Assembly: GCA_015484985.1 (NCBI GenBank)
Contig: WFUL01000145.1
Span: 1 to 13,002, forward strand
Direction: 5' to 3'
DNA length: 13,002 nt
Origin: Anaerolineales bacterium
Lineage (GTDB): Bacteria; Chloroflexota; Anaerolineae; Anaerolineales; DRMV01
Shown: in pieces, positions 6,785-11,976 of the stretch
How the letters are laid out: the number at the start of each line of letters is the position of its first letter
Numbering within the stretch: position 1 is the first letter of the stretch
Translations under genes and position numbers: made by a program
Notes under the pieces: generated by a model
Told to the model about the DNA's origin: nothing
The model's input: the letters and a program-made list of their open reading frames with translations, nothing else
The model's database searches: none

Positions 6785-6813
6785 GGAATCAGCTTTCCGG
6801 GGAGGAGGTTTCC

Positions 6814-8223
6814 ATGCCCTCGTCCGGTTATCGGTTGACCATCTGGGGCGCGGCCCAAACGGTGACGGGTTCCCGGCACCTGCTGGAAGGCCCGCGGGGC
6901 GCGCTGCTGCTGGAATGCGGCCTGTACCAGGGCCGCCGTCAGGAATCGCATCGGCGGAATCGGACCTTTCCCTTCGACCCGCGGCGGGTCCAGGCCGTGC
7001 TCCTCAGCCACGCCCACCTGGACCACTGCGGGAACCTGCCCAACCTGGTGAAACAGGGCTTTGAAGGGCCCATTTACGCCACCCCGGCCACCGCGCACCT
7101 GGCCACGCTGGTCATGCTGGATGCGGCCCACGTCCAGGAGGAGAACATCCGCTATCTGAACAAGCACCGCGCGCCCCACGAGCCGCCCCTGGAGCCCCTG
7201 TATACGGTGGAGGACGCGTTGCGGGCCTCCCGCATGTTCGTGCCCGTGCCCTACGAGCAACCCTTCCAGCCCCTGCCCGGTGTGCAGGCCCGCTTTGTGG
7301 AAGCTGGACACCTGCTGGGTTCCGCAGCCGTGGTGCTGGACCTGGACACCTCCCCCCGACCCACCCGGTTGTGGTTCTCCGGCGACATCGGTCGGCGTCA
7401 CCTGCCCATCTTGCGGGACCCGGTCCTCCCCCACGAGGCCCACTGGCTCCTGATGGAATGCACCTACGGCCACAAGCCCCACCGAGACCCCCGGTACGCG
7501 GTGGACGAACTCCGCCAGGTGGCCCGGGAGACCTTCGAGCGGGAGGGGAAACTGGTCATTCCCGCGTTCGCCATCGGCCGTACCCAGACCATCGTCTACC
7601 TGCTGCACACCATGATGCGCCAGGGGGAACTGCCCGAGGTTCCCATCTATGTCGACAGTCCCATGGCCGTGGAAGCCTCCCAGATTTACCGGGCCCACCC
7701 CGAGTGCTACGACGAGGAAACGCTGCGGTTGCTGCGCCTGGGCGTCCTGGAGGACCTGCTGGGCTTCGGGCGGGTGCACTACATCCGGGACGTGGAGGAA
7801 TCCAAGGCCCTCAACGACCGGCCCGGGCCCATGGTCATCCTCTCCACTTCGGGGATGCTGGAGGTGGGACGCATCCTCCACCATCTCATCCACACCATCA
7901 CCGACGCGCGCAACACCATCCTGCTGGTCTCCTGGATGGCCCCTTACACCCTGGGGCGTCGCCTGGCCGAGGGCGCGGAGCGGGTGCCCATCCTGGGGAA
8001 GACCTACCCCGTGCGGGCCCGGGTGGTCACCATCGGCGACCTGTCCGCGCACGCGGGACGCAACTTCCTGCTGGACTACGGGCTGGCTTCCCGGAAGACC
8101 CTGAAGGGCATCGGCCTGGTGCACGGCGAGCCCCATGCGGCCCGGGCCCTGATGCAGGCCCTGGAGGACCGGGGCTGGTCGCACGTCACCTATTTCCAGG
8201 AGGGTGAGGGATGGGACCTGTGA
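6814..8223 (+). CDS. Beta-CASP metallo-beta-lactamase-fold RNA-processing hydrolase
   Basis: The 469-residue protein has the zinc-dependent nuclease fold of the CPSF73/Ysh1-like beta-CASP group, which cuts or trims RNA. Visible features are the opening WGAAQTVTGSRHLL and the metal motif HAHLDHCG (66-73). Further metal ligands are in EAGHLLGS (H166) and SGDIG (D191). The beta-CASP motifs are ECTYG (215-219), IPAFAIGRTQT, DSPMA, STSGMLEVGR (344-353) and SAHAG (411-415), with VHGEPHA (436-442) at the end. I see no KH domain. GGAGGAGG lies 5 bp before the ATG at 6814. Longer in-frame starts run back through the 6658-6705 hairpin and are rejected. The 3' end overlaps the next gene by 13 bp, implying coupled translation. 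Confidence 0.93.
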   Translation: MPSSGYRLTIWGAAQTVTGSRHLLEGPRGALLLECGLYQGRRQESHRRNRTFPFDPRRVQAVLLSHAHLDHCGNLPNLVKQGFEGPIYATPATAHLATLVMLDAAHVQEENIRYLNKHRAPHEPPLEPLYTVEDALRASRMFVPVPYEQPFQPLPGVQARFVEAGHLLGSAAVVLDLDTSPRPTRLWFSGDIGRRHLPILRDPVLPHEAHWLLMECTYGHKPHRDPRYAVDELRQVARETFEREGKLVIPAFAIGRTQTIVYLLHTMMRQGELPEVPIYVDSPMAVEASQIYRAHPECYDEETLRLLRLGVLEDLLGFGRVHYIRDVEESKALNDRPGPMVILSTSGMLEVGRILHHLIHTITDARNTILLVSWMAPYTLGRRLAEGAERVPILGKTYPVRARVVTIGDLSAHAGRNFLLDYGLASRKTLKGIGLVHGEPHAARALMQALEDRGWSHVTYFQEGEGWDL

Positions 8224-8909
8224 CCCTGCCGACCCCGCCGCGCGTGGTGGCCCTGGTGCCCATGCGGCACCGTTCGGAGCGCATTCCCGGCAAGAACTAC
8301 CGGCCCCTGTTGGGAAAGCCCCTCTATGCCTACATCCTGGAAACCCTGCTGGCGGTGCCCGAAATCGCCCAGGTGGTGGTGGATACCGACAGCCCCGTCA
8401 TCATGGAAGGGCTCCGGAAGGATTTCCCCCAGGTGCGGGTGATTCCCCGGCCCGAACATTTGCGGGACGGCCACATTCCCATGAACGAGGTCCTGTGGCA
8501 CGACGTGCACCAGGTGGTGGCGGAGGTCTACCTCCAGACCCACAGCACCAATCCCCTGTTGCGGGCCGAGACCATCTCCCGGGCCATTCGGACCTTCTAC
8601 CAGGTGTATCCCGAGTATGATTCCCTCTTTTCCGTGACCCGCTGGCAGACCCGCCTGTGGGACGCCGAGGGTCGTCCCCTGAACCACGACCCCGATGTGC
8701 TGCTGCGCACCCAGGACCTGCCGCCGGTGTACGAAGAGAACTCGTGCCTTTACATCTTCACCCGGGAGCGTTTCCTGGAGCGGCGCAATCGACTGGGGTA
8801 CCGGCCCTACCTTTTCGAGATTCCGGCCCTGGAGGCGGTGGACATCGACGAGCCCGCGGACTGGGCCGTGGCCGAGTGCCTGCTGCGCCAGCGAAGGGGG
8901 GAGGGATAA
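8211..8909 (+). CDS. Acylneuraminate/CMP-sugar cytidylyltransferase family protein
   Basis: The 232-residue length is usual for enzymes that activate sialic acid-like or Kdo-like sugars with CTP (NeuA/KdsB-type, GT-A-like fold). The N-terminal nucleotide-binding signature is VALVPMRHRSERIPGKNY (13-30), followed by LLGKPLYAYILET. Other family positions are LQTHSTNPLLR (108-118, usually QPTSPLR), YEENSCLYIF (174-183) and the metal-binding DIDEPADW (211-218). AGGAGG at 8198-8203 is 7 bp before the ATG at 8211, inside the end of the beta-CASP gene. No sugar-synthesis or glycosyltransferase genes lie nearby, so the nonulosonic or ulosonic acid substrate is unknown. Confidence 0.86.
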   Translation: MGPVTLPTPPRVVALVPMRHRSERIPGKNYRPLLGKPLYAYILETLLAVPEIAQVVVDTDSPVIMEGLRKDFPQVRVIPRPEHLRDGHIPMNEVLWHDVHQVVAEVYLQTHSTNPLLRAETISRAIRTFYQVYPEYDSLFSVTRWQTRLWDAEGRPLNHDPDVLLRTQDLPPVYEENSCLYIFTRERFLERRNRLGYRPYLFEIPALEAVDIDEPADWAVAECLLRQRRGEG

Positions 8910-8915
8910 ACGAAC

Positions 8916-8950
8916 GGCGGCGAAGCCGCCCCACATCCCCTGTAGGGGAT
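8916..8950 (+). terminator. Two adjacent small hairpins after the cytidylyltransferase gene
   Basis: GGCGGC-GAA-GCCGCC (8916-8930) is followed by ATCCCC-TGTA-GGGGAT (8935-8950). The first is a short member of the core-sharing hairpin family. GGGAT near 8903-8907 could pair with ATCCC at 8935-8939, giving an alternative fold. There is no proper T-run, so terminator function is weakly supported. Confidence 0.4.
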
Positions 8951-8979
8951 TTGACAACGGCGCTCTTTTGAGGTATAAA
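8951..8979 (+). promoter_or_regulatory. Near-consensus sigma70 promoter of a noncoding transcript
   Basis: TTGACA (8951-8956), a 17-bp spacer and TATAAA (8974-8979). This is the strongest promoter in the window by eye. The predicted start, near 8986, falls inside the 5' arm of the hairpin at 8981-9038. No open reading frame with a ribosome binding site follows. Confidence 0.8.
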
Positions 8980-8980
8980 A

Positions 8981-9038
8981 TGCGTACACCCCCTCGCAAA
9001 AGGGCCTTTGAAGGGCCGATTTTCAGGGGGTGTACGCA
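8981..9038. repeat. Long hairpin at the transcript start (14-bp perfect stem)
   Basis: TGCGTACACCCCCT (8981-8994) pairs perfectly with AGGGGGTGTACGCA (9025-9038). Inside, AAAA pairs with TTTT and GGCC (9003-9006) with GGCC (9014-9017), extending the structure. It begins 2 bp after the -10 box. It could therefore be an RNA 5' hairpin or a DNA operator over the transcription start. Confidence 0.75.
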
Positions 9039-9060
9039 GAGGAAGGCACTTTGACAACAT

Positions 9061-9124
9061 AATACCGAAAACACAGGGAGAACGTTAAAGTCTCCCTCCA
9101 GGTTCGAATCCTTATTTCGGAATT
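9061..9124 (+). other. Possible three-way-junction RNA with tRNA T-loop (D-arm-less tRNA-like)
   Basis: A closing stem of AAT-A-CCGAAA (9061-9070) with TTTCGG-A-ATT (9115-9124) has one A/A mismatch. Inside it lies a 6-bp stem GGGAGA/TCTCCC (9076-9081/9091-9096) with a 9-nt loop. A short AGG/CCT stem with the 7-nt loop TTCGAAT follows (9100-9112), the classic T-loop sequence. There is no D-arm, no 7-nt anticodon loop and no CCA. It may be a tRNA-like fold or the decayed 3' half of a tRNA. Confidence 0.4.
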
Positions 9125-9132
9125 TTCCATTA

Positions 9133-9247
9133 GTTGCAAAACAAAAAATGCCCGTAAGGGCATTGCGACTAACAACGGCAACGTGCGCTTCATTGATAAC
9201 TTGGAGGCTAGTTGCAAAACAAAAAATGCCCGTAAGGGTGTTGGGGT
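9133..9247 (+). CRISPR. Minimal CRISPR-like array: two 37-nt repeats, one 41-nt spacer
   Basis: Repeat 1 (9133-9169) starts GTTGCAAAAC and ends GGGCATTGCGAC, with an internal AATGCCC-GTAA-GGGCATT hairpin and complementary ends (GTTGC/GCGAC, one G-T pair). Repeat 2 (9211-9247) is identical for 28 nt, then diverges (4 of the last 9 match), as terminal repeats often do. Its hairpin is still kept through G-U pairs. The spacer is 9170-9210. From memory, repeats of the GTTGCAA...CCCGTAAGGGG-ATTGCGAC kind occur in Thermus type III arrays. An ATTGCGAC 5' crRNA handle would make the plus strand the transcribed one, with the leader on the left. No cas gene is visible. With only two repeats, a duplicated RNA hairpin is the main alternative. 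Confidence 0.6.
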
Positions 9248-9283
9248 CGAGGGTGCGGCAGTCTGCCGCACCCTCGTTTTTTT
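9248..9283 (+). terminator. Strong intrinsic terminator
   Basis: A perfect 13-bp stem (CGAGGGTGCGGCA, 9248-9260, with 9264-9276) around a GTC loop is followed by seven T (9277-9283). It directly follows the second CRISPR-like repeat. Confidence 0.92.
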
Positions 9284-9400
9284 CGGGGTTCTGCGCTGAG
9301 GTTGCGCCAGGGCGTTGAATAAAGGGTGACCACGCTTTGCCCGCAAGGGACGGCCAGGGGCCTCACCTCGGCCCGACCAGGCTCGGGACCGCGGACCAGA

Positions 9401-9452
9401 AGAAGGGGGTGGGGGCAGCGGCGAAAGCCGCTGCCCCCACCCCTTCTTTTTT
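9401..9452 (+). terminator. Long terminator hairpin with GAAA tetraloop upstream of selC
   Basis: The left arm 9401-9422 and right arm 9427-9447 pair over about 21 bp with one bulged G, closed by a GCGGC-GAAA-GCCGC core with a GNRA loop. Six T (9447-9452) follow. No gene is recognised in the 117 bp between this and the terminator ending at 9283 (9284-9400). It may therefore insulate selC from upstream transcription. Confidence 0.85.
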
Positions 9453-9465
9453 CCCCTTTGCGCGA

Positions 9466-9494
9466 TTGCCCTCCCCTCCGGTTCACGGTATGCT
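9466..9494 (+). promoter_or_regulatory. Promoter of selC
   Basis: TTGCCC (9466-9471), a 17-bp spacer and TATGCT (9489-9494) put the start near 9501, about 8 nt before the mature tRNA 5' end. Confidence 0.6.
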
Positions 9495-9508
9495 TTAGGA
9501 TGTCCTGT

Positions 9509-9603
9509 GGGAGTGGAAGGGCCCCGGTGGGCCCCCCGGTCTTCAAAACCGGTGGCGGGTCGCGGTCGCGAGCCGCGGTGGGTTCGACTCCCATCCACTC
9601 CCG
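9509..9603 (+). tRNA. selC: tRNA-Sec (anticodon TCA)
   Basis: The 95-nt gene folds as a bacterial selenocysteine tRNA. The acceptor stem has 8 bp (GGGAGTGG 9509-9516 with CCACTCCC 9595-9602). The D-stem is the extended 6 bp GGGCCC/GGGCCC with a 4-nt loop (9519-9534). The anticodon stem CCGGT/ACCGG (9536-9540/9548-9552) carries the loop CTTCAAA, with anticodon TCA at 9543-9545. A long variable arm spans about 9553-9577. The T-stem is 5 bp with loop TTCGACT (9583-9589), and the discriminator is G (9603). CCA is not encoded. This tRNA delivers selenocysteine at UGA codons with SelA, SelB and SelD, none of which lies in the window. Confidence 0.95.
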
Positions 9604-9613
9604 CTTTTTCAAG

Positions 9614-9648
9614 CAGTCGGCGGTCAGCAGGTCGTGGTCAGCGGTCAG
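9614..9648 (+). repeat. Heptad tandem repeat (5 units)
   Basis: Five units in exact 7-bp phase: CAGTCGG, CGGTCAG, CAGGTCG, TGGTCAG and CGGTCAG. The array starts 11 bp after selC and ends 60 bp before the site-2 protease start. It is the longest of the three heptad loci. Confidence 0.7.
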
Positions 9649-9708
9649 GGTGTTCTGGAGGACGGAAGACGGCCGTTGTCCCGAATCCTTTCCACAGATG
9701 AGGTGCCT

Positions 9709-11001
9709 ATGAGCCAAGAACTCCCCTATTACGTGCCCGGCATCGTCCCCCCCATGGGACCGTCGCCGGTGAACACCGATGTCCTGGTGTCCCTCCTGCA
9801 GCGCTACATGAGCATCGACCACATCGTCTGGGAAAGCCTGGCGCCGCAATCGGGCCAGGTGATTGCCCGCTTCATCGGGCGCATACACGGCGACACCGCG
9901 CAGGCGTATCAGGAACTGGACGCCCATCTCCAGGGATGGCACATCACCCCCCTGTTCCGCTTCACCCCCGACCGCAAGCGTCACATGGTCATCCTCATTC
10001 AAGGGCGTTTGCAACCCCAGCCCTCCCGGGTGTGGGTGAACGCCCTGCTCTTCGTCCTCACCCTGCTCTCCGTCATGCTCACGGGTTTCCTCTACCACGG
10101 CGGCGGTCTCGAGGCCCTGGTGGGCGTGATGCGCTCCCCCGAGGTCCAGCGCCACTGGCTGGAGCTGGGCCGGGCCTTCTGGCGGGGCATGGGCTTCACC
10201 GCGGCCCTGATGGGGATTCTCCTGGTGCACGAGTTGGGGCACTACTTCGCGGCCCGGTGGCATCGGGTCTCCGTCACCCTGCCGTACTTCATCCCCTTTC
10301 CGCCCTTCCTGAGCCCCTTCGGCACCCTGGGCGCGTTCATCCGTCTGAAGGCGCCGCCCACCAACCGCCGCGTGTTGCTGGACATCGGCCTGGCCGGACC
10401 CCTGGCGGGCTTCCTGGTGGCCATCCCCACCCTGTTCCTGGGCCTGGCCCTCTCCCGGGTGCAACCGCTGCCTTCCCCGGTTTCGGGGGAACAGTTGTTC
10501 CTGGAGGGCAATTCCCTGCTGTACCTGCTGGCCAAGTGGCTGCTCTTCGGTAAGCCCCTGCCTCAACCCCTGGCCTATCAGGGGCCGGCCTGGTTGCACT
10601 GGCTGCGCTTCTTCTTCACCGGGCGCCCCATCCCTTGGGGAGGCATGGACGTGGTGCTCCACCCCGTGGCCTTCGCCGCCTGGGCCGGGCTCCTGGTCAC
10701 GGCCCTCAACCTCATTCCCGTGGGTCAGTTGGACGGGGGGCACATCGTGTACGCCTGGCTGGGCCACCGGGCGGCCCGGTTGCGGCCCTGGGTCCTGGGC
10801 GCGCTGGTGGTGCTGGGCCTGGTCTGGACGGGATGGTGGCTGTGGTTCTTCATCGCCTGGACCATCGGGCGGGCTTATGCCGAGCCCCTGGACACCATCA
10901 CGCCTCTGGACCCGCCCCGGCGCCTGCTGGCCTGGGTGGGCATTCTCCTCCTGGTGCTGACCTTCGTTCCCGTACCCATGCAAGTCGCCATGGGGAGGTA
11001 G
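9709..11001 (+). CDS. Site-2 protease family (M50) intramembrane metalloprotease, EGY-like
   Basis: The 430-residue membrane protein cleaves substrates within the membrane if active. A soluble N-terminal domain (about 1-105) precedes several membrane segments. The zinc site is HELGH (174-178) in the segment GILLVHELGHYFAARW, and the third ligand is D342 in NLIPVGQLDGGH. Between them lies PYFIPFPPFLSPFGTLGAF...NRRVLLDIGLAGPLAGF (192-235), a pattern I associate with plant and cyanobacterial EGY-type M50 proteins. Hydrophobic segments follow to the C-terminus (WVLGALVVLGLVW; WVGILLLVLTFV). GAGG lies shortly before the ATG at 9709; a start at 9634 would read through the heptad repeat. The substrate is unknown. 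The next membrane-protein gene begins 6 bp downstream, so they likely form an operon. Confidence 0.9.
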   Translation: MSQELPYYVPGIVPPMGPSPVNTDVLVSLLQRYMSIDHIVWESLAPQSGQVIARFIGRIHGDTAQAYQELDAHLQGWHITPLFRFTPDRKRHMVILIQGRLQPQPSRVWVNALLFVLTLLSVMLTGFLYHGGGLEALVGVMRSPEVQRHWLELGRAFWRGMGFTAALMGILLVHELGHYFAARWHRVSVTLPYFIPFPPFLSPFGTLGAFIRLKAPPTNRRVLLDIGLAGPLAGFLVAIPTLFLGLALSRVQPLPSPVSGEQLFLEGNSLLYLLAKWLLFGKPLPQPLAYQGPAWLHWLRFFFTGRPIPWGGMDVVLHPVAFAAWAGLLVTALNLIPVGQLDGGHIVYAWLGHRAARLRPWVLGALVVLGLVWTGWWLWFFIAWTIGRAYAEPLDTITPLDPPRRLLAWVGILLLVLTFVPVPMQVAMGR

Positions 11002-11007
11002 GAAGCC

Positions 11008-11907
11008 ATGGCCGTCGCGGTTTCGGCTCGACGGCGGACGTCCTTCCCCCGTTGGGGATGGGTGGGGTTGTTGCTCATCGCCGTGTTCTGGCCGGTGAAC
11101 TGGTTCTGGCCGGGGTTGCGGACCCATCTGGCCTTCTTTCCCCTGTGGCTGGGGTATGCCCTGACCATGGACGCCCTGGCCTATCGCCAGAGGGGGACCT
11201 CCCTGCTCGCCCGTTCCCCCCGGCGCTACGTGGGGTTGTTCTTCCTCTCCGCGCCGGTGTGGTGGCTGTTCGAGGCCTTCAACCTGCGCCTGCAAAACTG
11301 GGTCTACGTCGGTCGGGAGTTCTTCGACGACCTGACCTACGGGGTGCTCGCCACCCTGGCCTTCAGCACCGTCATGCCCGCGGTCTTCGGCACGGTGGAG
11401 TGGATGGCCGGACACGCCTGGCTGGCGCGGTTCCGCCATGGACCGCGTTTGGAGCCCACGCCCCGGGTGGCGGCCACCTTCTTCCTACTGGGCCTGCTCG
11501 GCCTGGGGTTGATGCTCCTCTGGCCCCGTTACTTCTTCCCCCTGGTCTGGGTGGCCCCTTATCTCATGACCGAAGCGGTGAACATCTGGCGGGGACATCG
11601 CTCCCTTCTGGAGTGGACGGCGCGAGGCGACTGGCGGCCGGTCTGGGCCGTGGCCCTGGGCACCCTGTTCACCGGCTTTTTCTGGGAATTCTGGAACGTG
11701 TTCAGTTACCCCAAGTGGGTTTACCACGTTCCCTTCGTGCAGTTCTGGCACATCTTCGAGATGCCCCTGTTGGGGTATCTGGGATATCTGCCCTTTGGCC
11801 TGGAACTGTTCGCCTTCTACCACCTGGTGATGGGCCTGGCCGGGTTCCCCCGGGATACTTACCTGGTCGCGGGCCTGGAAGGGGCGCTGGCCCGGGCAGA
11901 AAAATAA
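11008..11907 (+). CDS. Conserved-looking polytopic membrane protein, function unknown
   Basis: The 299 residues form about seven or eight hydrophobic segments with a basic N-terminus (SARRR), so this is an integral inner-membrane protein. I do not recognise a named family. An E-x-x-N motif recurs within or next to aromatic-rich segments: WWLFEAFN (E89, N92), APYLMTEAVN (E189, N192) and FFWEFWN (E227, N230). The first and third are followed by a W-V-Y about six or seven residues later (LQNWVY, YPKWVY), suggesting an internal duplication. The C-terminal part is rich in aromatics and glycine (EMPLLGYLGYLPFGLELFAFYHL). GGAGG lies 9 bp before the ATG, within the end of the site-2 protease gene, which argues for cotranscription. 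The stop lies at the edge of the terminator. Confidence 0.8.
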   Translation: MAVAVSARRRTSFPRWGWVGLLLIAVFWPVNWFWPGLRTHLAFFPLWLGYALTMDALAYRQRGTSLLARSPRRYVGLFFLSAPVWWLFEAFNLRLQNWVYVGREFFDDLTYGVLATLAFSTVMPAVFGTVEWMAGHAWLARFRHGPRLEPTPRVAATFFLLGLLGLGLMLLWPRYFFPLVWVAPYLMTEAVNIWRGHRSLLEWTARGDWRPVWAVALGTLFTGFFWEFWNVFSYPKWVYHVPFVQFWHIFEMPLLGYLGYLPFGLELFAFYHLVMGLAGFPRDTYLVAGLEGALARAEK

Positions 11908-11938
11908 AAAGTGGGACGGCGACGCCGCCCCACTTTTT
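11906..11938. terminator. Bidirectional terminator between convergent genes
   Basis: AAAAAGTGGG (11906-11915) pairs with CCCACTTTTT (11929-11938). After one A/C mismatch the inner stem CGGC-GAC-GCCG follows. TTTTT ends the plus-strand side, and the minus strand ends in TTTTTATTTTT. It overlaps the stop codon of the upstream gene and serves the permease gene from the other side. Confidence 0.88.
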
Positions 11939-11950
11939 CCCTTCAGGGTA

Positions 11951-11969
11951 GGGAGGGAACTGCCCTCCC
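11951..11969 (-). terminator. Small hairpin just after the permease gene
   Basis: GGGAGGG and CCCTCCC form a 7-bp stem around AACTG, 7 bp past the permease stop. No T-run follows on the minus strand, so it is more likely a 3'-end stabilising hairpin, with the 11906-11938 structure doing the terminating. Confidence 0.4.
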
Positions 11970-11976
11970 CCTTTGT

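Larger units (their letters stand above)
8986..9283 (+). ncRNA. Probable ~300-nt noncoding transcript (promoter to terminator unit)
   Basis: A near-consensus promoter and a textbook terminator bracket about 298 bp with no plausible protein gene. In order, the unit holds a hairpin with a 14-bp stem (8981-9038), a possible three-way junction with a T-loop (9061-9124), two CRISPR-like repeats with one spacer (9133-9247) and the terminator (9248-9283). It does not match tmRNA, RNase P RNA, 6S or SRP RNA as far as I can read. It may be the precursor of a very short CRISPR array with its leader, or a structured RNA of its own kind. Promoter and terminator are seen directly; that they define one RNA is inferred. 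Confidence 0.55.

Noticed and set aside
6667..6813. Upstream start for the beta-CASP gene at 6667
   Set aside because: The extension is translated from the hairpin arm and promoter region; the ATG at 6814 has a strong Shine-Dalgarno site and a family-typical N-terminus.
6493..8184. 563-residue minus-strand frame over the beta-CASP gene
   Set aside because: Shadow frame; the plus strand carries all metal-binding motifs and a strong ribosome binding site.
9051..9056. Second TTGACA as a promoter for the CRISPR-like array
   Set aside because: No acceptable -10 lies 16-18 bp downstream, and this area is occupied by the proposed RNA stem.
9061..9124. A functional canonical tRNA at the T-loop element
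   Set aside because: It lacks a D-arm, a 7-nt anticodon loop with T33 and a 5-bp T-stem; kept only as a tRNA-like structure.
9337..9349. Possible third CRISPR-like repeat (TTGCCCGCAAGGG)
   Set aside because: Only the small hairpin with a GNRA-type loop is similar; spacing and flanks do not match the 37-nt unit, and it lies beyond the terminator.
9634..9708. Upstream start for the site-2 protease at 9634
   Set aside because: It begins inside the heptad repeat and has no ribosome binding site.
9208..11439. 743-residue open frame on the minus strand
   Set aside because: It is antisense to the site-2 protease and membrane protein genes and runs through selC and two terminators. Its composition (Gly, His, Gln, Pro and Glu rich) is typical of shadow frames in GC-rich DNA.
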